Source: Chryseobacterium sp. MYb7 (GTDB lineage: Bacteria > Bacteroidota > Bacteroidia > Flavobacteriales > Weeksellaceae). From it: a DNA stretch of 64,000 nt. Position 1 is the first letter of the stretch; each line of letters opens with the position of its first letter. This document shows, piece after piece, positions 7,309-16,895 of the stretch. The stretch lies in the NCBI RefSeq assembly GCF_002979455.1, contig NZ_PCOU01000004.1:62001-126000 (forward strand). The letters run 5' to 3'. The position numbers and the translations under genes are program-made. Below the pieces are notes generated by a model. It ran no database searches and was not told the origin of the DNA. It worked only from the letters and a program-made list of their open reading frames with translations.

Positions 7309-7334
7309 AAGAGAGATTAATTTCTCTCTTTTTT
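7309..7334 (+). terminator. Terminator of the cysteine-rich peptide gene
   Basis: An 8-bp stem, AAGAGAGA (7309-7316) with TCTCTCTT (7323-7330), a 6-nt loop and a T-run. Confidence 0.75.
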
Positions 7335-7397
7335 GTATCTTCTTTTGAATTTAAAAAGTAGCTTTAAAATCCTTAAATTTGCTTAAATTAAAATGGT

Positions 7398-8045
7398 ATG
7401 AGTTTTTTTGAAGAAAAGAATCCTGAAATGGACAGATATTTGGAAGCACACGCTTCTTCGGAATCCGAAATTCTGAAAAAACTGAGAAGAGAGACTTACC
7501 AGAAGACGACACAGCCTCATATGATTTCCGGTTATCAGCAGGGAAGACTATTAACAATTATTTCCCAAATGCTGCAGCCGAAAAGTATTCTTGAAATAGG
7601 AACATTTACAGGATATGCTACCTTATGTCTTGCGTCAGGATTAGCAAAAGACGGAAAAATTACGACTCTGGATGTTAATGAAGATCTTGCCTATCTTCCA
7701 AAAAAATATTTTGAGTCAAGCGAATATGCCAGTCAGATTGATTTTAAACTTCAGGATGCCAAGGAATATTTAAAAGAAACGGATGAATTTTTTGACCTGA
7801 TTTTTGTAGATGCCGATAAAGAAAATTACGCCGAATATTTCAGGCTCATCAAACCCCATACAAAATCTGGATCCGTAATTATGTTCGATAATGTTTTGTG
7901 GTACGGAAAAGTATTGGAAGAAAACCCAAAGCTGAAATCTACCCAGTCTATACAGGAATTAAATGATTTGGCAGCAAAAGATGACGATTTTGAAAATCTT
8001 ATTCTACCTTTGCGTGATGGAGTCAACTTTCTGCGAAGAAAGTAA
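7398..8045 (+). CDS. SAM-dependent O-methyltransferase (family 3, catechol-type)
   Basis: The protein has 215 aa and is cytosolic. The SAM-binding motif I, ILEIGTFTGYATLCLA, is at about residues 64-79, the acidic TTLDVNEDL at about 89-97, and FDLIFVDADKENY at about 133-145. The block GSVIMFDNVLWYGKV is typical of the metal-dependent catechol/caffeoyl-CoA-type O-methyltransferases. The substrate cannot be told from sequence. The gene starts a run of plus-strand genes. Confidence 0.92.
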   Translation: MSFFEEKNPEMDRYLEAHASSESEILKKLRRETYQKTTQPHMISGYQQGRLLTIISQMLQPKSILEIGTFTGYATLCLASGLAKDGKITTLDVNEDLAYLPKKYFESSEYASQIDFKLQDAKEYLKETDEFFDLIFVDADKENYAEYFRLIKPHTKSGSVIMFDNVLWYGKVLEENPKLKSTQSIQELNDLAAKDDDFENLILPLRDGVNFLRRK

Positions 8046-8130
8046 TTAAAATATCCAAAGATTATAGCATTTAAAGAGAGTATAGTTCGTATTTTTTCTT
8101 TAAATTATTCAATCTTTAAATTGATAGTTA

Positions 8131-8847
8131 ATGAATAAAGGAATTTGTATTGTTACAGTAGCGCCGGTTCGTGCAGAAAATTCTGACAGAGCTGAAATTG
8201 TTACGGAAATATTGTTTGGAGAAAGTGCCGATATTTTGGAAGTAGATAAAAACTGGACCAAAATAAAAATGCACTATGATGGTTATGAAGGATGGATGGA
8301 TACCAAACAGTTGAAACCAATGACAGACGAAGATCTGGCCAAAAGAAAAATGACTATCGTTACTGAAGATTTTTCTTCCGTATTGATGAATGATGGCAAG
8401 ACCTTACTATCTATGGGTTCAGAAGTAGAGTTCCCGGTAGTCGCTTCCAGAAGAAGCCATGATGTACGAGAAAGTATCGCTCTAACGGCAAAAGAGTTCC
8501 TTAATGTGCCTTATCTGTGGGGTGGTAAAAGTTTTTTTGCCGTAGACTGCTCCGGATTTACGCAATTGGTTTATAAAATTCATAATATAAAAATACCCAG
8601 AGATGCTTCACAGCAGGCTGAGGTAGGAGAAGCACTCACTTTTGTAGAAGAAACGCAGCCGGGTGACCTTGCTTTCTTTGAAAATGCAGAAGGGAAAATT
8701 ATCCACGTTGGAATTATGCTGGACAATCAAAAAATCATCCATGCTTCCGGAAAAGTAAGAATAGATACGCTGGATTCCACAGGGATTTTCAATAAAGAAA
8801 TGAATAAACACACTCATAAACTGAGAGTACTGAAAAGCGTCATTTAA
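8131..8847 (+). CDS. C40-family NlpC/P60 peptidase with N-terminal SH3 domain
   Basis: The protein has 238 aa. The N-terminal half is SH3-like (residues about 5-65, GWMDTKQL). The catalytic domain, about residues 110-235, carries the nucleophile in VDCSGFTQLVYK, a His in IIHVGIML, and a third polar residue in IIHASGKVRID. This is the layout of gamma-D-glutamyl-L-diamino acid peptidases such as YkfC, which trim murein peptides. No signal peptide is visible, which points to cytoplasmic recycling of cell-wall peptides. It lies 22 nt upstream of the DUF1648 gene. Confidence 0.92.
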   Translation: MNKGICIVTVAPVRAENSDRAEIVTEILFGESADILEVDKNWTKIKMHYDGYEGWMDTKQLKPMTDEDLAKRKMTIVTEDFSSVLMNDGKTLLSMGSEVEFPVVASRRSHDVRESIALTAKEFLNVPYLWGGKSFFAVDCSGFTQLVYKIHNIKIPRDASQQAEVGEALTFVEETQPGDLAFFENAEGKIIHVGIMLDNQKIIHASGKVRIDTLDSTGIFNKEMNKHTHKLRVLKSVI

Positions 8848-8869
8848 TTCTCATTAAATCTCATCTGAA

Positions 8870-9337
8870 ATGGAAAATATTCTTTTTATAATTTTTGATG
8901 TTTTTAATTTTGGATGGGTAGCGTTCCTTTGGTGGTTTACCATCAGAAATTATAATACTTTACCCGAAAAAATTCCTGTTCACATGGATCTGGACGGAAA
9001 CCCGGACAGATTTGGGGGGAGAATTTATGCTTTTTTAATGCCAGTACTGGCAACGGTATTTTATGTTGTATTTACCTATGCTACAAGGCATCCCGAAGGG
9101 ACAAATTTTCCGGTAGAAATTACAGATCAAAACAAGCATGCCCAATTTTTAATTATGAAGATCTTTATGAGGGTTTTATTCACATTCCTGATGCTGATGT
9201 TTATAAATAATCAGGATTATATGATCAGACGTTCCACCGATGAGAATGCAAAACCGAAAATTTCGATTGCTACTACTATTTTAAGTGTTATTGCATTTTT
9301 GCCTATACTATTGGTAATTATCAATTTATTTAAATAA
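8870..9337 (+). CDS. DUF1648 membrane protein
   Basis: The protein has 155 aa with about four hydrophobic segments (about residues 5-22, 49-70, 95-113 and 135-153). The block LPEKIPVHMDLDGNPDRFG at about residues 31-49 is the DUF1648 signature. Relatives such as SdpI act in toxin immunity, but this short form has only the DUF1648 part and no function can be assigned. It sits between the NlpC/P60 gene and waaA, possibly cotranscribed. Confidence 0.8.
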   Translation: MENILFIIFDVFNFGWVAFLWWFTIRNYNTLPEKIPVHMDLDGNPDRFGGRIYAFLMPVLATVFYVVFTYATRHPEGTNFPVEITDQNKHAQFLIMKIFMRVLFTFLMLMFINNQDYMIRRSTDENAKPKISIATTILSVIAFLPILLVIINLFK

Positions 9338-9385
9338 TACCCTATAAAGTCAATTTGACAGAATTGAAATTAAAGAATAATTAAA

Positions 9386-10624
9386 ATGGCTTTTCTCTAC
9401 AATATATTTATCAGTCTCCTTACTTTCGGAATGAAAGTTTTCGCATTAATTCATGATAAAACTAAAAAAGGCGTTGAAGGGAGAAGTCAGTCTCTGGATA
9501 AAGTGAAATCTGCATTTTCAAAAACAGATAAAGTAATCTGGATGCACGCAGCCAGCCTTGGCGAATATGAGCAGGGCTTACCTGTTCTGGAAATGCTTAA
9601 AGAGAAATTTCCTCAATACAAAATACTGGTAACTTTCTTTTCACCCTCTGGTTATGAGAATGTGGTTAAAAAGAAACATATTGCAGATGTGATGTGTTAT
9701 CTGCCATTCGATAAAAAAAGAACTATAAAGGAATTTATAGATCAGTTTAATACTGAACTATTTTTTACGGTTAAATATGATTATTGGTACAATCTCCTTG
9801 CTGAATTGAAAAATAAAGGAACAAAAATCTATGTAATTTCTGCACTTTTTTATGAAAGACAATCTTTCTTTACATCCTATGGAAAATGGTTTGTAAAACA
9901 GCTTCAGAAAAATGTAGATTGGTTTTTTCATCAGACTCAGTTTTCATTGGCTTTGGCGAAAAGTGTAGGGTTGATAAAGTCTTCCGTAACGGGAGATACA
10001 AGATTCGACAGAGTAAAACAGCTTCGCGAACGGGATAATCACGTAGACTTCATTGCAGAATTCCTTGGAGAGAATAAAGCAATTGTTTTCGGAAGTTCCT
10101 GGCAGGCTGAAGAGAAAATAGCAGAAGTGGTTTCCCGCAAAAACAATACGGTGAAATTCATTATAGCACCTCATGATCTGAAAAGAGTAGAGCATTTGAA
10201 AAATATATTTCCGGACGCTTTATTATACAGCGAATTACAAAATACCCAATCTTCAACTTTCAATTCTCAAATTCTGATCATAGACAGTATTGGTTTACTA
10301 TCAAAGCTATATTCTTATGCAGATGCAGCTGTTGTAGGTGGTGGGTTTCATGATGCAGGACTTCACAATATACTGGAAGCTGCAACCTTTGGAGTTCCTG
10401 TGATCTTTGGAAATCACTATAAAAAGAATCCGGAAGCTGATGACCTGATCTCTGCTAATGGCGGAAAGTCTTTCCCTGACGAATATACAGCTTCAGAATT
10501 TGTTTTATTTCTCATAAATGAAGAGAATAGAGAAGAACTTGAAGAAATGTCTCAAAATGCAGGAAAATTCGTAGATGATAAACCGAATTCTACCAAAATG
10601 ATTCTTCAGAAGATTTTAGCGTAA
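9386..10624 (+). CDS. waaA: 3-deoxy-D-manno-octulosonic acid transferase (Kdo transferase)
   Basis: The protein has 412 aa. It transfers Kdo from CMP-Kdo to the lipid A precursor at the inner membrane. The N-terminal membrane anchor (residues 1-23) is followed by WMHAASLGEYEQGLPVL with the catalytic glutamate, a GT-B fold, and the C-terminal nucleotide-binding blocks AVVGGGFHDAGLHNILEAA and GVPVIFGNHYKKNPEA. Length is normal. The last 9 nt overlap the end of the convergent gene at 10616-11242. Confidence 0.95.
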   Translation: MAFLYNIFISLLTFGMKVFALIHDKTKKGVEGRSQSLDKVKSAFSKTDKVIWMHAASLGEYEQGLPVLEMLKEKFPQYKILVTFFSPSGYENVVKKKHIADVMCYLPFDKKRTIKEFIDQFNTELFFTVKYDYWYNLLAELKNKGTKIYVISALFYERQSFFTSYGKWFVKQLQKNVDWFFHQTQFSLALAKSVGLIKSSVTGDTRFDRVKQLRERDNHVDFIAEFLGENKAIVFGSSWQAEEKIAEVVSRKNNTVKFIIAPHDLKRVEHLKNIFPDALLYSELQNTQSSTFNSQILIIDSIGLLSKLYSYADAAVVGGGFHDAGLHNILEAATFGVPVIFGNHYKKNPEADDLISANGGKSFPDEYTASEFVLFLINEENREELEEMSQNAGKFVDDKPNSTKMILQKILA

Positions 10625-11242
10625 ATATCCCTGGCTTTTCATTTCCTTCATAATCTGGTCAATGTTTTCAGGAATCCTGTCACATTCCAGCCAGCTAATA
10701 TCAAGACCATTGTTGGTGCATAGTTTTTGAAGATAATGATTCTCTGAGATTTTCTTTTGAGTATCACGAAGATATTCATCAATTTCCATCCAGTAATCTT
10801 CATCCAGTTTTTTTATCAGGATTAATGATTTGAAAACTTTATTGATGATATAAATATAAAGTTTGTAAACATTGTCAAACCTTTGTCTGCTGAGATCGCT
10901 ATTGTTTTCCAAAACCTTGTTCACGAGAAGAAGATTCAGTGAAACTTCCCCAAATTTATCAGTAGTAATTTTTACGTGCTCTGTAATTTCAGCACTTATT
11001 TTTCGAACGACAGTCAGGAAATATTTGGCATTTCCCACATATTTTGAAGCCAGAAGAACCTGTTTCTCCACATGTTCTTCCATGGAATTTCTTTTATCAT
11101 CCGTGGTTTCCGGATCAATGAGTTCAAAGTAAAGCTTTTTAGACAATAATTTATCCTTTCTCAGGAGTCTGAAAATAAGTTTGTCTTTATCGGAACCGGA
11201 AAAAGCACTCAGAGCAGCTTTGAACTCTTTTGAATATTCCAT
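10616..11242 (-). CDS. Conserved hypothetical protein, 208 aa
   Basis: I do not recognise the family. The protein is charged, predicted all-alpha, with no signal peptide or membrane segment. Lys- and Glu-rich helical stretches such as LIFRLLRKDKLLSKK and LILIKKLDEDYWMEIDEYL suggest a cytosolic helical bundle. Its ATG overlaps the stop of the upstream glycosyltransferase by one base (TAATG), so the two are translationally coupled. It ends 9 nt inside waaA. A role near cell-surface sugar assembly is possible only by position. Confidence 0.75.
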   Translation of the reverse strand: MEYSKEFKAALSAFSGSDKDKLIFRLLRKDKLLSKKLYFELIDPETTDDKRNSMEEHVEKQVLLASKYVGNAKYFLTVVRKISAEITEHVKITTDKFGEVSLNLLLVNKVLENNSDLSRQRFDNVYKLYIYIINKVFKSLILIKKLDEDYWMEIDEYLRDTQKKISENHYLQKLCTNNGLDISWLECDRIPENIDQIMKEMKSQGYLR

Positions 11243-11997
11243 TAATTAAAAATTTTCGAGTATTTCAGGAATCCGTTTAACGCCCAGTTAGCCGTGTAAT
11301 ACAACGATTTTACTGTGGAGAATCCCATGAAATCTTTATAAACAAGATATTGATCTTTGATGATATTTTTTTTGTTTCTGGAGACACTGTTTTCACGCAT
11401 CCTGTATTTGGCCATTGTCTTTTTTACGGGAATCCCTTCAGGAATTACTTTTAAAAGATTCAGCCACATCACATGATCTTCACGTTTACTTTTTACAGGA
11501 AACAAAAACTTTCCTACTCTTTTGGTATCATACATGGTTGAAACCGGTGCAAGACGGCATGTTTTCAGCAGGTTGGAGAATGTAACCACTTTATCTGCCA
11601 GAAAATCTTTCAAAATAGGCTGAAGCTGTTCATTGCATCTTGAATAGTTACAATACACCAGTTCAACGTTATGTTCCTGCATATAATCCGTCATAGTTTC
11701 CAGATATTCCGGATACCAGTAATCGTCAGAATCCAGAAAAGCAATATATCTTCCCTGTGCTCTTTCCATGCTTTTGTTCCTTGCATTTCCGGCACCGCCG
11801 TTTTTTTCCAGTACCTGCAGTTTTATTCTTGGATCATTATATTTTCTAATGATTTCAACAGTATTGTCTTTGGAAAGGTCATCAGTAATCAGCCATTCCC
11901 AGTTTTCATAGGTTTGGTTCAGGACAGACTGTACGGTTTCCTCGATAAATTCCGCTGAATTGTAGCAAGGAGTAATAATGGAGACAAGATCTTTCAT
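11242..11997 (-). CDS. Glycosyltransferase family 2
   Basis: The protein has 251 aa. The GT-A fold starts at residue 5 with VSIITPCYNSAEFIEETVQS. LITDDLSKDNTVEII and the DxD motif in IAFLDSDDYWYPEYLETM complete the nucleotide-sugar site. It probably adds a sugar in LPS, O-antigen or capsule synthesis; donor and acceptor are unknown. It is coupled to the 208-aa gene by a TAATG overlap and follows an acyltransferase gene in the same direction. Confidence 0.92.
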   Translation of the reverse strand: MKDLVSIITPCYNSAEFIEETVQSVLNQTYENWEWLITDDLSKDNTVEIIRKYNDPRIKLQVLEKNGGAGNARNKSMERAQGRYIAFLDSDDYWYPEYLETMTDYMQEHNVELVYCNYSRCNEQLQPILKDFLADKVVTFSNLLKTCRLAPVSTMYDTKRVGKFLFPVKSKREDHVMWLNLLKVIPEGIPVKKTMAKYRMRENSVSRNKKNIIKDQYLVYKDFMGFSTVKSLYYTANWALNGFLKYSKIFN

Positions 11998-12019
11998 TTA
12001 TGTTTTATAAACTGCAAAA

Positions 12020-12997
12020 TTATAAAAATCTTTTTTCATAAAGATGCCAGGAGCTTACACCTACCGCAACAACCACCAGCATACATACCAAAGCCATTAC
12101 AAATGGATTGTAATCTTCAAACAATCCTAAAGTCTGGAAAGTTCTGATAATAGGAAAATGGAAAATGTAGATTCCATAGGTGAAATCACCATATTTTCCG
12201 AAATTATTTAAGAATTTGAATGAATAGGCAATATACATGACGATAACGCCGATCATCATGGGAGAAAAAAGCTGAATATTTAAGAATAAATCAATCCATA
12301 CGGTGGCAATAGCAATGATGAAAATGATATTTTTATGTTGGATGAATTTATCAAAATTAAAGTAAATAAGCATTCCGGGGATGAAATAAGATAGTGTTCC
12401 GGGAAGCTGTTTGGCAAGTGAAATTTTATTCAAAGATTCAAAATAATTGAGATAAATAAGCGACAAGAAGTATAAAATAACCAAACTTATATTCCTGTAT
12501 TTATTATTCTTTCCGAAAAGCAAAAACAACAAAGGAACCGCAAAATAGTAGCACATTTCTATTTTCAGCGTCCATAAAGCGCCATTCACAGCTTGATTCC
12601 CAAAAACTCCGGGAAGCCAGGGTGCTTTAAAATTTAAAAATAATGAATTCCAAAATAGATATTTGTAAACTTGTGTATTGCTGAAATATTCGGTGAAAGA
12701 ATAGGTACTCACCAAGCTTAATAAAATCGCACATAAAAAAATAACCAATAAGTAAGCGGGAACAATTCTTTTGATTCTCTTTTTTAAATAACTTTTCAGG
12801 CTTGAAGATCTGTCATAGCTCCTTGCAATAAGAAATCCGCTCACTGCAAAAAAACCGAAAACGGCAATTTCTATAGGGCTGTGCTCAAAAATCTTGAGAT
12901 CAGGAGAAGCGCTGAGGGTGCCAAGATGTCCAAGAAAGACAATAAAGGCGAGGAGAACACGTATAAAGTCAAAATTGTTTTTCGTTATATCCTGCAT
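12020..12997 (-). CDS. Acyltransferase family 3 membrane protein
   Basis: With ATG 12997 as start the protein has 325 aa. A perfect -7 box (TATTTTTG, minus strand, 13015-13022) lies just upstream of this ATG and inside any longer frame, which rules out the upstream starts. NNFDFIRVLLAFIVFLGHL and AVSGFLIARSYDRS are the acyltransferase-3 signatures, with about ten hydrophobic segments. Members acetylate or otherwise acylate surface polysaccharides at the inner membrane. The neighbouring glycosyltransferase supports that role. Confidence 0.9.
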   Translation of the reverse strand: MQDITKNNFDFIRVLLAFIVFLGHLGTLSASPDLKIFEHSPIEIAVFGFFAVSGFLIARSYDRSSSLKSYLKKRIKRIVPAYLLVIFLCAILLSLVSTYSFTEYFSNTQVYKYLFWNSLFLNFKAPWLPGVFGNQAVNGALWTLKIEMCYYFAVPLLFLLFGKNNKYRNISLVILYFLSLIYLNYFESLNKISLAKQLPGTLSYFIPGMLIYFNFDKFIQHKNIIFIIAIATVWIDLFLNIQLFSPMMIGVIVMYIAYSFKFLNNFGKYGDFTYGIYIFHFPIIRTFQTLGLFEDYNPFVMALVCMLVVVAVGVSSWHLYEKRFL

Positions 12998-13014
12998 TTG
13001 TATTTTGTTTCCTG

Positions 13015-13022
13015 CAAAAATA
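13015..13022 (-). promoter_or_regulatory. -7 element that fixes the acyltransferase start
   Basis: TATTTTTG on the minus strand lies 17 nt before ATG 12997. Transcription would begin downstream of the earlier in-frame starts. Confidence 0.6.
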
Positions 13023-13196
13023 ACTTTTTTAATAGAATGAATGATGCTCATGTATTCATTATTTGTTAAATAAAGGGAAAATGGGGTCTGAGTATTTAAA
13101 TATATATATAAATAAAGGTTGATGAAATAATTTTTCATAAAAAATAGTAATATAAATCAAAAAAATTATAATTTTAGCGCTTGAAAAAATTGATCT

Positions 13197-13670
13197 ATGA
13201 AGAAATTAGCATTACTATTTGCAGGTTTGTCATTGTTTGCCGCTACAGGATGTAGTGATAGCAATGATGCTGTTTTGGAAGCTCCTCTAGTTGGGACCTG
13301 GCAACCATTGAAAGAAGTGGTTACTACTGTTAAGACTGGTGAAGATCCGGTTTCTAACACGATTACTTATACGGACTGCCAGAAACAGACCAGATGGTGG
13401 TTCAGCGTTGATTCCAAAGGAGGAAAAACAAACTGGGGAGATACCGCTACACCAGGTCAGTGTGCTATTCTTTCAGATATAAAATTCAACTATACCTATA
13501 ATAAGGAAGGGAAAGATGTTCAGATGAAAATTCAGGGAGTAGTAGAGCCTCAGAATGCAAAGATTATTACGTTGGATAATACAACACTCAATCTTGCTGT
13601 AAGAGAAGAGACTCAGGATCCTAAGATATTTCAGACCAGAACTTATACTTTCAAAAGAGTTCCACAATAA
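13197..13670 (+). CDS. Lipocalin-like lipoprotein
   Basis: The protein has 157 aa with a lipobox ATGC and the lipidated cysteine at residue 19. The mature part opens with LVGTWQPLKEV, the typical first strand of lipocalin-like domains, and alternates short beta strands. Two further cysteines (in TDCQK and GQCAI) may form a disulfide. The ligand is unknown. It is a single gene with a terminator. Confidence 0.8.
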   Translation: MKKLALLFAGLSLFAATGCSDSNDAVLEAPLVGTWQPLKEVVTTVKTGEDPVSNTITYTDCQKQTRWWFSVDSKGGKTNWGDTATPGQCAILSDIKFNYTYNKEGKDVQMKIQGVVEPQNAKIITLDNTTLNLAVREETQDPKIFQTRTYTFKRVPQ

Positions 13671-13696
13671 TAATATACTTCAGGACATAAAAATAG

Positions 13697-13722
13697 ATCT
13701 CATCCCCGGATGGGATTTTTTT
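13697..13722 (+). terminator. Terminator after the lipocalin-like lipoprotein gene
   Basis: ATCTCATCC (13697-13705) pairs with GGATGGGAT (13708-13716) with one G-T wobble, followed by a seven-base T-run. Confidence 0.65.
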
Positions 13723-13841
13723 GTTGAGCAGAGAATGGCAATTCATTATAAATTAAATTTCTATTTACTTTAAAATCATTAATTTTGTGAATCTTGTCAA
13801 AAAGAAAAATAATTCAGTCTAACATATAACAGATATATAAA

Positions 13842-16655
13842 GTGTTTTACGATCATCAGCAGATAGAAAAAAAGTGGCAGAAATACTGGGAGGAAAATCA
13901 AACCTATAAAACCTCTAATAACACAGATAAACCTAAGTTTTATGTACTCGATATGTTTCCGTATCCATCAGGAGCAGGACTTCACGTAGGTCACCCGCTG
14001 GGATATATTGCATCAGACATCTATGCGAGATACAAAAGACATCAGGGGTTTAATGTGCTTCACCCGGTAGGATATGACAGCTTTGGATTGCCTGCTGAAC
14101 AATATGCTATTCAGACTGGGCAGCATCCGGCTGTTACTACAGAACAAAATATCAACAGATACGAGGAGCAGCTGAAAAAAATCGGATTTTCATTCGACTG
14201 GAGCAGAGAAGTAAGAACTTCAGACGCTTCTTATTATAAATGGACGCAATGGATTTTCATCCAGTTGTACCACTCCTGGTATAATAAAAATACCGACAAG
14301 GCTGAATCTATTGATTCATTAATTCAGCATTTTGAAGAAAAAGGAACAGAAGGATTAAGTGCCAATCAGAATGACGAATTAAACTTTACTGCAGAAGAGT
14401 GGAAGAATGCTTCTGATCTTGATAAAGAAGATATTCTTTTAAACTATCGTCTTTCTTACAGAGCAGAAACAACCGTAAACTGGTGTCCTGCATTAGGAAC
14501 CGTATTGGCAAACGATGAGGTGAAGGATGGAAAATCCGAAAGAGGAGGATTTCCTGTATTCCAAAAGAAAATGATGCAGTGGAGTATGAGAATTTCTGCT
14601 TATTCTGAAAGATTATTGCAGGGATTAAATACATTAGACTGGCCACAGCCTTTGAAAGATTCCCAGGAATACTGGATCGGAAAATCTCAGGGAGCACAGG
14701 TTCAGTTTAAAGTAGAAGGTCATGACGAAACCGTTGAGGTGTTCACCACAAGACCTGACACTATTTTCGGAGCAACCTTTATGGTATTGGCTCCGGAAAA
14801 TCCATTAGTGGAAACCATTACTACAGATGCTCAAAAAGTAGAAGTAGATACTTATATTGAAGAAACTTCCAAAAAAACGGAGCGAGACAGAATGTCTGAC
14901 GTGAAAAACGTGAGTGGAGCTTTCACCGGAAGTTATGCGGTTAATCCGTTCAGCAACGAAAAAATGCCGATCTATATTTCAGATTATGTATTGATGGGAT
15001 ATGGAACAGGAGCTGTGATGGCAGTTCCGGCACATGATGAACGTGACCACAGATTTGCAAAGAAATTTAATCTTGAAATCAAAAAAGTAGTAGAAACTGA
15101 AGAAGATGTTCAGGAAAAATCTTTTGATTCTAAAGATTCCGTTTGTGTAAATTCTGATTTCCTAAACGGGTTACATTACAATGAAGCGAAAGCAAAAATG
15201 ATTTCAGAGATCGAAACGAAAGGAATCGGTCATGGAACTACAAACTACAGACAACGTGATGCTATTTTCTCAAGACAGCGTTATTGGGGAGAACCTGTTC
15301 CTATATATTATAAGGATGGAATGCCTTACACGTTGCCAACTTCCGCTTTACCATTGGAACTTCCTGAAGTTGAAAAATATTTACCTACAGAAGACGGAGA
15401 TCCACCACTAGGAAACGCAAAAGAATTTGCATGGGATGAAGCTAACCAGAAAGTAGTAGCTACAGAACTTATTGATGATAAAATAATTTTCCCGTTAGAA
15501 TTATCTACAATGCCAGGTTGGGCAGGAAGCTCATGGTACTTCCTTAGATATATGGATCCTAACGATGAAGAAACTTTTGTTAAAAAAGAATTAGCAGATT
15601 ACTGGGGGCAGGTAGACCTATATATAGGAGGAAGCGAGCACGCAACCGGTCACTTGTTATATTCCCGTTTCTGGAACATGTTCCTGAAAGACAGAGGATA
15701 CATCAGCCATGATGAACCGTTCCAGAAACTGATCAACCAGGGGATGATTTTAGGAATGAGTGCATTTGTATACAGAATTGACGGTACCAATCAATATGTA
15801 TCTAAAAATCTAGCTAAAGATTACCAGACTCAACAGATCCACGTAGACATATCCTTATTAAAAGGAACCTCTGATGAATTGGATACTGAAGCCTTCAAAG
15901 CATGGAGACCGGATTATGCAGAGGCAGAATTTATTTTGGAAGAGGGAAAATGCATCACAGACCGTGAAGTAGAAAAAATGTCCAAGTCAAAATATAACGT
16001 AGTAAATCCTGATGACATCTGTGAAGAGTACGGAGCAGACGGTTTAAGATTATATGAAATGTTCTTAGGACCATTGGAACAATCCAAGCCTTGGAATACG
16101 CAAGGACTAAGCGGAGTATATGGTTTCCTTAAAAAATTCTGGAACCTGTATTTCAATGGAGACGTATTTGAAGTTTCAGAGGAAGAACCTACAAAAGCGG
16201 AATATAAAGTTTTACATACCTTAATAAAGAAGGTAGTATATGATATTGAAAACTTCTCATTCAATACATCCGTATCATCATTTATGATTGCGGTGAATGA
16301 GCTGCAGAAAATAAAATGCAACAAGCGCAATATTTTAGAACCGCTTGCCGTTATCATTTCTCCGTATGCACCTCACATCTGTGAAGAACTATGGAGTTTA
16401 TTAGGAAACGGAACATCTATCGAGTTTGAAAAATTCCCGGTATTGAATGAAGATTATCTGGTTGAAGACGAAATTGAGTATCCGGTAAGTGTAAATGGCA
16501 AAATGAAGTTCAAAATTTCACTTTCAGCTCAATTATCTGCTAAGGAAGTAGAAGATTTGGTGATTTCGAACGAGAAAATGCAACAGATTTTGGAAGGTAA
16601 AACCCCTAAAAAAATCATTGTAGTCCCTCACCGTATTGTGAATATCGTAATTTAA
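13842..16655 (+). CDS. leuS: Leucyl-tRNA synthetase
   Basis: The protein has 937 aa. The likely start is GTG 13842, giving VFYDHQQIEKKWQKYW, the expected N-terminus. HIGH-type motif HVGH at residues 48-51 (PYPSGAGLHVGH). A CP1 editing domain with VFTTRPDTIFGATF and GTGAVMAVPAHDERD, the tRNA-His-like GGSEHATGHLLYSRFW block, and KMSKSKYNVVNPDD at about residue 712. It attaches leucine to tRNA(Leu) in the cytosol and hydrolyses mischarged products. The larger size than the E. coli enzyme is usual in Bacteroidota. It is monocistronic. Confidence 0.97.
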   Translation: MFYDHQQIEKKWQKYWEENQTYKTSNNTDKPKFYVLDMFPYPSGAGLHVGHPLGYIASDIYARYKRHQGFNVLHPVGYDSFGLPAEQYAIQTGQHPAVTTEQNINRYEEQLKKIGFSFDWSREVRTSDASYYKWTQWIFIQLYHSWYNKNTDKAESIDSLIQHFEEKGTEGLSANQNDELNFTAEEWKNASDLDKEDILLNYRLSYRAETTVNWCPALGTVLANDEVKDGKSERGGFPVFQKKMMQWSMRISAYSERLLQGLNTLDWPQPLKDSQEYWIGKSQGAQVQFKVEGHDETVEVFTTRPDTIFGATFMVLAPENPLVETITTDAQKVEVDTYIEETSKKTERDRMSDVKNVSGAFTGSYAVNPFSNEKMPIYISDYVLMGYGTGAVMAVPAHDERDHRFAKKFNLEIKKVVETEEDVQEKSFDSKDSVCVNSDFLNGLHYNEAKAKMISEIETKGIGHGTTNYRQRDAIFSRQRYWGEPVPIYYKDGMPYTLPTSALPLELPEVEKYLPTEDGDPPLGNAKEFAWDEANQKVVATELIDDKIIFPLELSTMPGWAGSSWYFLRYMDPNDEETFVKKELADYWGQVDLYIGGSEHATGHLLYSRFWNMFLKDRGYISHDEPFQKLINQGMILGMSAFVYRIDGTNQYVSKNLAKDYQTQQIHVDISLLKGTSDELDTEAFKAWRPDYAEAEFILEEGKCITDREVEKMSKSKYNVVNPDDICEEYGADGLRLYEMFLGPLEQSKPWNTQGLSGVYGFLKKFWNLYFNGDVFEVSEEEPTKAEYKVLHTLIKKVVYDIENFSFNTSVSSFMIAVNELQKIKCNKRNILEPLAVIISPYAPHICEELWSLLGNGTSIEFEKFPVLNEDYLVEDEIEYPVSVNGKMKFKISLSAQLSAKEVEDLVISNEKMQQILEGKTPKKIIVVPHRIVNIVI

Positions 16656-16837
16656 AAAAAAATTAACATTGGGAAATTAAAAAAAATGGGGGTCTTATTT
16701 TTTTGATTTTTTAACTGAAATGTTAAATTTGGAAAAAATAAATAAAATAATTTAAAATAATTATTATTTCGAAATCGTATTAAAATTTCTTTATCAAAAA
16801 AAAGCAAAATGTTTAATTAAGACTCTTGCATTTTAAT

Positions 16838-16845
16838 TAATTTTG
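16838..16845 (+). promoter_or_regulatory. -7 element of the exbB-exbD-exbD-tonB cluster
   Basis: TAATTTTG matches TAnnTTTG and lies 50 nt before the exbB ATG. The 240-nt gap after leuS is otherwise AT-rich and empty. Confidence 0.55.
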
Positions 16846-16895
16846 CCTTTAATTTACACCCTGTAAAATTTTAAAACAATATAATTTAGTTAAAT

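Noticed and set aside
12881-13069. Plus-strand 62-codon frame in the acyltransferase 5' region
   Set aside because: It lies opposite the conserved N-terminus of the acyltransferase and has no support of its own.
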